A stretch of DNA of 64,000 bases from Fasciola hepatica (taxonomy: Eukaryota > Platyhelminthes > Trematoda > Plagiorchiida > Fasciolidae). A program made the position numbers and the translations under genes. The stretch is taken from NCBI GenBank assembly GCA_948099385.1, contig CANUEZ040000067.1, forward strand, positions 21,222,501 to 21,286,500, read 5' to 3'. The notes under the pieces are model-generated. The model made no database searches, was not told the DNA's origin, and was given only the letters and a program-made list of their open reading frames with translations. Within the stretch, counting starts at the first letter, position 1; the number at the start of each line of letters is the position of its first letter. Below are positions 56,901 to 64,000 of the stretch, in pieces.

Positions 56901-59900
56901 CATGATATAGCACCCTTCCGTCACTGGCTTTTGAACGGTAACAACCCGCTTCCCACACAGCGATCGACTCCTATGATGGATGACTTCTCTGTAGGGGCCT
57001 AAGTACAACGAAGGCATTCCGTTATGAACAACCTACAGAGCTTGGTTATTATTTGCAATTGAGTAGTAGGAGATTAGATTTGTATATAATATGATTCATC
57101 ATGCAGCTTGAACGCTCAACTCACCATTGAAAACGATGGAAGCACTGTACAGCTGTTTCATCCTTGTTGGGAATCATGAGCAGTGCACATCCACCGAGCC
57201 CCCACGGGGACTCGAACCCGGGGTGAACGATTGTGAATCGAACACCTTAACCACAAGGCTATCCGGGTTGGCTCTCAACGGTTTGCTGAACATCTACACT
57301 ACATGATATAGCACCCTTCCGTCACTGGCTTTTGAACGGTAACAACCCACTTCCCACACAGCGATCGACTCCTATGATGGATGACTTCTCTGTAGGGGCC
57401 TAAGTACAACGAAGGCATTCCGTTATGAACAACCTACAGAGCTTGGTTATTATTTGCAATTGAGTAGTAGGAGATTAGATTTGTATATAATATGATTCAT
57501 CATGCAGCTTGAACGCTCAACTCACCATTGAAAACGATGGAAGCACTGTTCAGCTGTTTCATCCTTGTTGGGAATCATCAGCAGTGCACATCCACCGAGC
57601 CCCCACGGGGACTCGAACTCGGGGTGAACGATTGTGAATCGAACACCTTAACAACAAGGCTATCCGGGTTGGCTCTCAACAGTTTGCTGAACATCTACAC
57701 TACATGATATAGCACCCTTCCGTCACTGGCTTTTGAACGGTAACAACCCGCTTCCCACACAGCGATCGACTCCTATGATGGATGACTTCTCTGTAGGGGC
57801 CTAAGTACAACGAAGGCATTCCGTTATGAACAACCTACAGAGCTTGGTTATTATTTGCAATTGAGTAGTAGGAGATTAGATTTGTATATAATATGATTCA
57901 TCATGCAGCTTGAACGCTCAACTCACCATTGAAAACGATGGAAGCACTGTACAGCTATTTCATCCTTGTTGGGAGTCATCAGCAGTGCACATCCACCGAG
58001 CCCCCACGGGGACTCGAACTCGGGGTGAACGATTGTGAATCGAACACCTTAACCACAAGGCTATCCGGATTGGCTCTCAACGGTTTGCTGAACATGTACA
58101 CTACATGATATAGCACCCTTCCGTCACTGGCTTTTGAACGGTAACAACCCGCTTCCCACACAGCGATCGACTCCTATGATGGATGACTTCTCTGTAGGGG
58201 CCTAAGTACAACGAAGGCATTCCGTTATGAACAACCTACAGAGCTTGGTTATTATTTGCAATTGAGTAGTAGGAGATTAGATTTGTATATAATATGATTC
58301 ACCATGCAGCTTGAACGCTCAACTCACCATTGAAAACGATGGAAGCACTGTACAGCTGTTTCATCCTTGTTGGGAATCGTCATCAGTGCACATCCACCGA
58401 GCCCCCACGGGGACTCGAACCCGGGGTGAACGATTGGGAATCGAACACCTTAACCACAAGGCTATCCGGGTTGGCTCTCAACGGTTTGCTGAACATCTAC
58501 ACTACATGATATAGCACCCTTCCGTCACTGGCTTTTGAACGGTAACAACCCACTTCCCACACAGCGATCGACTCCTATGATGGATGACTTCTCTGTAGGG
58601 GCCTAAGTACAACGAACGCATTCCGTTATGAACAACCTACAGAGCTTGGTTATTATTTGCAATTGAGTAGTAGGAGATTAGATTTGTATATAATATGATT
58701 CATCATGCAGCTTGAACGCTCAACTCACCATTGAAAACGATGGAAGCACTGTACAGCTGTTTCATCCTTGTTGGGAATCATGAGCAGTGCACATCCACCG
58801 AGCCCCCACGGGGACTCGAACTCGGGGTGAACGATTGTGAATCGAACACCTTAACCACAAGGCTATCCGGGTTGGCTCTCAACGGTTTGCTGAACATCTA
58901 CACTACATGATATAGCACCCTTCCGTCACTGGCTTTTGAACGGTAACAACCCGCTTCCCACACAGCGATCGACTCCTATGATGGATGACTTCTCTGTAGG
59001 GGCCTAAGTACAACGAACGCATTCCGTTATGAACAACCTACAGAGCTTGGTTATTATTTGCAATTGAGTAGTAGGAGATTAGATTTGTATATAATATGAT
59101 TCATCATGCAGCTTGAACGCTCAACTCACCATTGAAAACGATGGAAGCACTGTACAGCTGTTTCATCCTTGTTGGGAATCATCAGCAGTGCACATCCACC
59201 GAGCCCCCACGGGGACTCGAACCCGGGGTGAACGATTGTGAATCGAACACCTTAACCACAAGGCTATCCGGGTTGGCTCTCAACGGTTTGCTGAACATCT
59301 ACACTACATGATATAGCACCCTTCCGTCACTGGCTTTTGAACGGTAACAACCCACTTCCCACACAGCGATCGACTCCTATGATGGATGACTTCTCTGTAG
59401 GGGCCTAAGTACAACGAAGGCATTCCGTTATGAACAACCTACAGAGCTTGGTTATTATTTGCAATTGAGTAGTAGGAGATTAGATTTGTATATAATATGA
59501 TTCATCATGCAGCTTGAACGCTCAACTCACCATTGAAAACGATGGAAGCACTGTACAGCTGTTTCATCCTTGTTGGGAATCATCAGCAGTGCACATCCAC
59601 CGAGCCCCCACGGGGACTCGAACCCGGGGTGAACGATTGTGAATCGAACACCTTAACCACAAGGCTATCCGGGTTGGCTCTCAACGGTTTGCTGAACATC
59701 TACACTACATGATATAGCACCCTTCCGTCACTGGCTTTTGAACGGTAACAACCCGCTTCCCACACAGCGATCGACTCCTATGATGGATGACTTCTCTGTA
59801 GGGGCCTAAGTACAACGAAGGCATTCCGTTATGAACAACCTACAGAGCTTGGTTATTATTTGCAATTGAGTAGTAGGAGATTAGATTTGTATATAATATG

Positions 59901-62152
59901 ATTCATCATGCAGCTTGAACGCTCAACTCACCATTGAAAACGATGGAAGCACTGTACAGCTGTTTCATCCTTGTTGGGAATCATCAGCAGTGCACATCCA
60001 CCGAGCCCCCACGGGGACTCGAACCCGGGGTGAACGATTGTGAATCGAACACCTTAACCACAAGGCTATCCGGATTGGCTCTCAACGGTTTGCTGAACAT
60101 CTACACTACATGATATAGCACCCTTCCGTCACTGGCTTTTGAACGGTAACAACCCGCTTCCCACACAGCGATCGACTCCTATGATGGATGACTTCTCTGT
60201 AGGGGCCTAAGTACAACGAAGGCATTCCGTTATGAACAACCTACAGAGCTTGGTTATTATTTGCAATTGAGTAGTAGGAGATTAGATTTGTATATAATAT
60301 GATTCATCATGCAGCTTGAACGCTCAACTCACCATTGAAAACGATGGAAGCACTGTACAGCTGTTTCATCCTTGTTGGGAATCGTCATCAGTGCACATCC
60401 ACCGAGCCCCCACGGGGACTCGAACCCGGGGTGAACGATTGTGAATCGAACACCTTAACCACAAGGCTATCCGGGTTGGCTCTCAACGGTTTGCTGAACA
60501 TCTACACTACATGATATAACACCCTTCCGTCACTGGCTTTTGAACGGTAACAACCCACTTCCCACACAGCGATCGACTCCTATGATGGATGACTTCTCTG
60601 TAGGGGCCTAAGTACAACGAACGCATTCCGTTATGAACAACCTACAGAGCTTGGTTATTATTTGCAATTGAGTAGTAGGAGATTAGATTTGTATATAATA
60701 TGATTCATCATACAGCTTGAACGCTCAACTCACCATTGAAAACGATGGAAGCACTGTACAGCTGTTTCATCCTTGTTGGGAATCGTCATCAGTGCACATC
60801 CACCGAGCCCCCACGGGGACTCGAACCCGGGGTGAACGATTGTGAATCGAACACCTTAACCACAAGGCTATCCGGGTTGGCTCTCAACGGTTTGCTGAAC
60901 ATCTACACTACATGATATAGCACCCTTCCGTCACTGGCTTTTGAACGGTAACAACCCACTTCCCACACAGCGATCGACTCCTATGATGGATGACTTCTCT
61001 GTAGGGGCCTAAGTACAACGAAGGCATTCCGTTATGAACAACCTACAGAGCTTGGTTATTATTTGCAATTGAGTAGTAGGAGATTAGATTTGTATATAAT
61101 ATGATTCATCATGCAGCTTGAACGCTCAACTCACCATTGAAAACGATGGAAGCACTGTACAGCTGTTTCATCCTTGTTGGGAATCATGAGCAGTGCACAT
61201 CCACCGAGCCCCCACGGGGACTCGAACTCGGGGTGAACGATTGTGAATCGAACACCTTAACCACAAGGCTATCCGGGTTGGCTCTCAACGGTTTGCTGAA
61301 CATCTACACTACATGATATAGCACCCTTCCGTCACTGGCTTTTGAACGGTAACAACCCGCTTCCCACACAGCGATCGACTCCTATGATGGATGACTTCTC
61401 TGTAGGGGCCTAAGTACAACGAAGGCATTCCGTTATGAACAACCTACAGAGCTTGGTTATTATTTGCAATTGAGTAGTAGGAGATTAGATTTGTATATAA
61501 TATGATTCATCATGCAGCTTGAACGCTCAACTCACCATTGAATACGATGGAAGCACTGTACAGCTGTTTCATCCTTGTTGGGAATCATCAGCAGTGCACA
61601 TCCACCGAGCCCCCACGGGGACTCGAACCCGGGGTGAACGATTGTGAATCGAACACCTTAACCACAAGGCTATCCGGGTTGGCTCTCAACGGTTTGCTGA
61701 ACATCTACACTACATGATATAGCACCCTTCCGTCACTGGCTTTTGAACGGTAACAACCCACTTCCCACACAGCGATCGACTCCTATGATGGATGACTTCT
61801 CTGTAGGGGCCTAAGTACAACGAACGCATTCCGTTATGAACAACCTACAGAGCTTGGTTATTATTTGCAATTGAGTAGTAGGAGATTAGATTTGTATATA
61901 ATATGATTCATCATGCAGCTTGAACGCTCAACTCACCATTGAAAACGATGGAAGCACTGTACAGCTGTTTCATCCTTGTTGGGAATCATGAGCAGTGCAC
62001 ATCCACCGAGCCCCCACGGGGACTCGAACTCGGGGTGAACGATTGTGAATCGAACACCTTAACCACAAGGCTATCCGGGTTGGCTCTCAACGGTTTGCTG
62101 AACATCTACACTACATGATATAGCACCCTTCCGTCACTGGCTTTTGAACGGT
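50525..62152 (-). ncRNA. Zone rich in disabled hammerheads
   Basis: Of the 29 units k=126-154, I read 19 with an essential core change. Eleven carry the G5 change (CATGAGCAG), six the CGTCATCAG allele and two the U16.1 change. For comparison I read 8 of 35 in k=0-34, 14 of 31 in k=35-65, 11 of 60 in k=66-125 and none of 5 in k=155-159. The tRNA-like domain and T4 tract stay largely intact here. k=131, 133 and 140 share AAGACTATCCGCG at the A box. Confidence 0.75.
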
Positions 62153-63756
62153 AACAACCCGCTTCCCACACAGCGATCGACTCCTATGATGGATGACTTC
62201 TCTGTAGGGGCCTAAGTACAACGAACGCATTCCGTTATGAACAACCTACAGAGCTTGGTTATTATTTGCAATTGAGTAGTAGGAGATTAGATTTGTATAT
62301 AATATGATTCATCATGCAGCTTGAACGCTCAACTCACCATTGAAAACGATGGAAGCACTGTACAGCTGTTTCATCCTTGTTGGGAATCATCAGCAGTGCA
62401 CATCCACCGAGCCCCCACGGGGACTCGAACCCGGGGTGAACGATTGTGAATCGAACACCTTAACCACAAGGCTATCCGGGTTGGCTCTCAACGGTTTGCT
62501 GAACATCTACACTACATGATATAGCACCCTTCCGTCACTGGCTTTTGAACGGTAACAACCCGCTTCCCACACAGCGATCGACTCCTATGATGGATGACTT
62601 CTCTGTAGGGGCCTAAGTACAACGAAGGCATTCCGTTATGAACAACCTACAGAGCTTGGTTATTATTTGCAATTGAGTAGTAGGAGATTAGATTTGTATA
62701 TAATATGATTCATCATGCAGCTTGAACGCTCAACTCACCATTGAAAACGATGGAAGCACTGTACAGCTGTTTCATCCTTGTTGGGAATCATCAGCAGTGC
62801 ACATCCACCGAGCCCCCACGGGGACTCGAACCCGGGGTGAACGATTGTGAATCGAACACCTTAACCACAAGGCTATCCGGGTTGGCTCTCAACGGTTTGC
62901 TGAACATCTACACTACATGATATAGCACCCTTCCGTCACTGGCTTTTGAACGGTAACAACCCGCTTCCCACACAGCGATCGACTCCTATGATGGATGACT
63001 TCTCTGTAGGGGCCTAAGTACAACGAAGGCATTCCGTTATGAACAACCTACAGAGCTTGGTTATTATTTGCAATTGAGTAGTAGGAGATTAGATTTGTAT
63101 ATAATATGATTCACCAAGCAGCTTGAACGCTCAACTCACCATTGAAAACGATGGAAGCACTGTACAGCTGTTTCATCCTTGTTGGGAATCATCAGCAGTG
63201 CACATCCACCGAGCCCCCACGGGGACTCGAACCCGGGGTGAACGATTGTGAATCGAACACCTTAACCACAAGGCTATCCGGGTTGGCTCTCAACGGTTTG
63301 CTGAACATGTACACTACATGATATAGCACCCTTCCGTCACTGGCTTTTGAACGGTAACAACCCGCTTCCCACACAGCGATCGACTCCTATGATGGATGAC
63401 TTCTCTGTAGGGGCCTAAGTACAACGAAGGCATTCCGTTATGAACAACCTACAGAGCTTGGTTATTATTTGCAATTGAGTAGTAGGAGATTAGATTTGTA
63501 TATAATATGATTCATCATGCAGCTTGAACGCGCAACTCACCATTGAAAACGATGGATGCACTGTACAGCTGTTTCATCCTTGTTGGGAGTCATCAGCAGT
63601 GCACATCCACCGAGCCCCCACGGGGACTCGAACCCGGGGTGAACGATTGTGAATCGAACACCTTAACCACAAGGCTATCCGGGTTGGCTCTCAACGGTTT
63701 GCTGAACATGTACACTACATGATATAGCACCCTTCCGTCACTGGCTTTTGAACGGT

Positions 63757-64000
63757 AACAACCCGCTTCCCACACAGCGATCGACTCCTATGATGGATGA
63801 CTTCTCTGTAGGGGCCTAAGTACAACGAAGGCATTCCGTTATGAACAACCTACAGAGCTTGGTTATTATTTGCAATTGAGTAGTAGGAGATTAGATTTGT
63901 ATATAATATGATTCATCATGCAGCTTGAACGCTCAACTCACCATAGAAAACGATGGATGCACTGTACAGCTGTTTCATCCTTGTTGGGAATCATCAGCAG
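63757..64000 (-). repeat. Partial last unit (k=159), cut by the window edge
   Basis: First 244 bases of a unit. It carries CCATAG and GATGGATGC. The ribozyme core CTGATGA, GAA and the GUA triplet are present, but the 5' strand of stem I and the tRNA-like promoter lie beyond the window. The array continues to the right, and as the first unit begins at an arbitrary phase it also continues to the left. Confidence 0.95.

Larger units (their letters stand above)
1..64000. repeat. 401-bp tandem satellite array, 159 full units plus one partial
   Basis: The same 401-bp sequence recurs head to tail across the whole window. Copies start at AACAACCC, at S = 1+401k (k=0-51), 401k (k=52-123), 401k-1 (k=124-126) and 401k-2 (k=127-159). 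Copies differ by scattered single-base substitutions, many shared by several copies, and by only three 1-bp deletions. No unique sequence, transposon insertion or inversion interrupts it. Since 401 is not a multiple of 3, no reading frame continues from unit to unit. Every unit holds a minus-strand cassette of tRNA-like Pol III promoter, hammerhead ribozyme and T4 terminator. This matches the family of ribozyme-bearing animal satellites and small retrozymes. The species and chromosomal position cannot be read from the window. Confidence 0.99.
1..64000 (-). ncRNA. Hammerhead ribozyme set: one copy per unit, core status listed
   Basis: Each copy lies at S+195 to S+251, one base lower in k=51, which has an upstream deletion. 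My reading finds 108 copies with an intact core and 52 with a change at an essential position. Change at U16.1 (CTGTTCAG on plus): k=5,11,15,17,21,22,29,35,37,42,65,71,73,96,112,119,128,143. Two-base core variant (CGTCATCAG): k=31,40,47,51,53,58,63,73,103,108,111,116,122,133,138,140,145,150,151. C3 changed (CATCATCAG): k=48,55. G5 changed (CATGAGCAG): k=36,50,96,97,126,127,129,131,135,137,139,142,146,152,154. A9 is also changed in k=17. Milder changes: a stem I mismatch in k=69 and 94, a stem II mismatch in k=91,95,118, and position 10.1 changed U to C in k=80,82,84,87,144,158. Copy k=159 is cut by the window end. Individual counts could be off by one or two. Confidence 0.85.

Noticed and set aside
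17481..63775. Recurring minus-strand reading frames of 60-61 codons (for example 17481-17663, 35926-36108, 63593-63775)
   Set aside because: They run through the tRNA-like domain and spacer, exist only in units where one substitution (CATCTAC to CATGTAC, CATCAAC or CATCTTT) removes a stop, and 401 bp breaks frame between units. They are by-products, not genes.
1..64000. CRISPR array
   Set aside because: The whole 401-bp unit repeats with no short repeats separated by unique spacers, and no cas-like genes are present.
1..64000. Ribosomal DNA or 5S array
   Set aside because: The A and B boxes are of type 2 (tRNA-like); no 5S C box or rRNA core sequence is visible.

Overview
The window is one uninterrupted tandem satellite. 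A 401-bp unit repeats head to tail from base 1 to base 64000, giving 159 complete copies and one partial copy at the right edge. There is no unique flanking DNA and no credible protein-coding gene. With k counted from 0, each copy starts (at the motif AACAACCC) at S = 1+401k for k=0-51, S = 401k for k=52-123, S = 401k-1 for k=124-126 and S = 401k-2 for k=127-159. The only length changes are three 1-bp deletions, in k=51, 123 and 126. 'Unit position' below means position 1-401 within a copy.

The functional content is on the minus strand. Each unit carries, in transcription order: (1) a degenerate tRNA-like domain (unit 329-259) with a good RNA polymerase III A box (322-312) and B box (279-269); (2) six bases later, a type I hammerhead ribozyme (252-196) with the core CUGAUGA, GAA and a GUA cleavage triplet; (3) one base later, a TTTT tract (194-191), the minimal Pol III terminator. 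The rest of the unit holds a 9-bp inverted repeat with a nested hairpin (48-101), an AT-rich stretch with TATATAA on the plus strand (144-150), and unremarkable spacer. If transcription reads through several units, hammerhead cleavage would release 401-nt RNAs, which could then be circularised.

This architecture points to an animal genome. Type I hammerheads with a very short stem III are known from newt, schistosome and cave-cricket satellites and from small animal 'retrozymes', whereas plant retrozymes use type III hammerheads. I cannot name the species. The block is best described as a retrozyme-like or SINE-like satellite.

By variant pattern the array falls into zones. About 1-15.6 kb is fairly homogeneous. 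About 15.6-26 kb is a higher-order repeat of 2-3 units. From 28.07 kb a G-to-A change at unit position 9 first appears, with local 2-unit and 4-unit higher-order repeats between 28 and 39 kb. From 39 to 64 kb the array is a mosaic, and many ribozyme cores are disabled between 50.5 and 62.2 kb. By my unit-by-unit reading, 52 of 160 copies have a base change in an essential hammerhead position and 108 keep the core. All calls come from reading the sequence; no covariance-model search or folding software was run.
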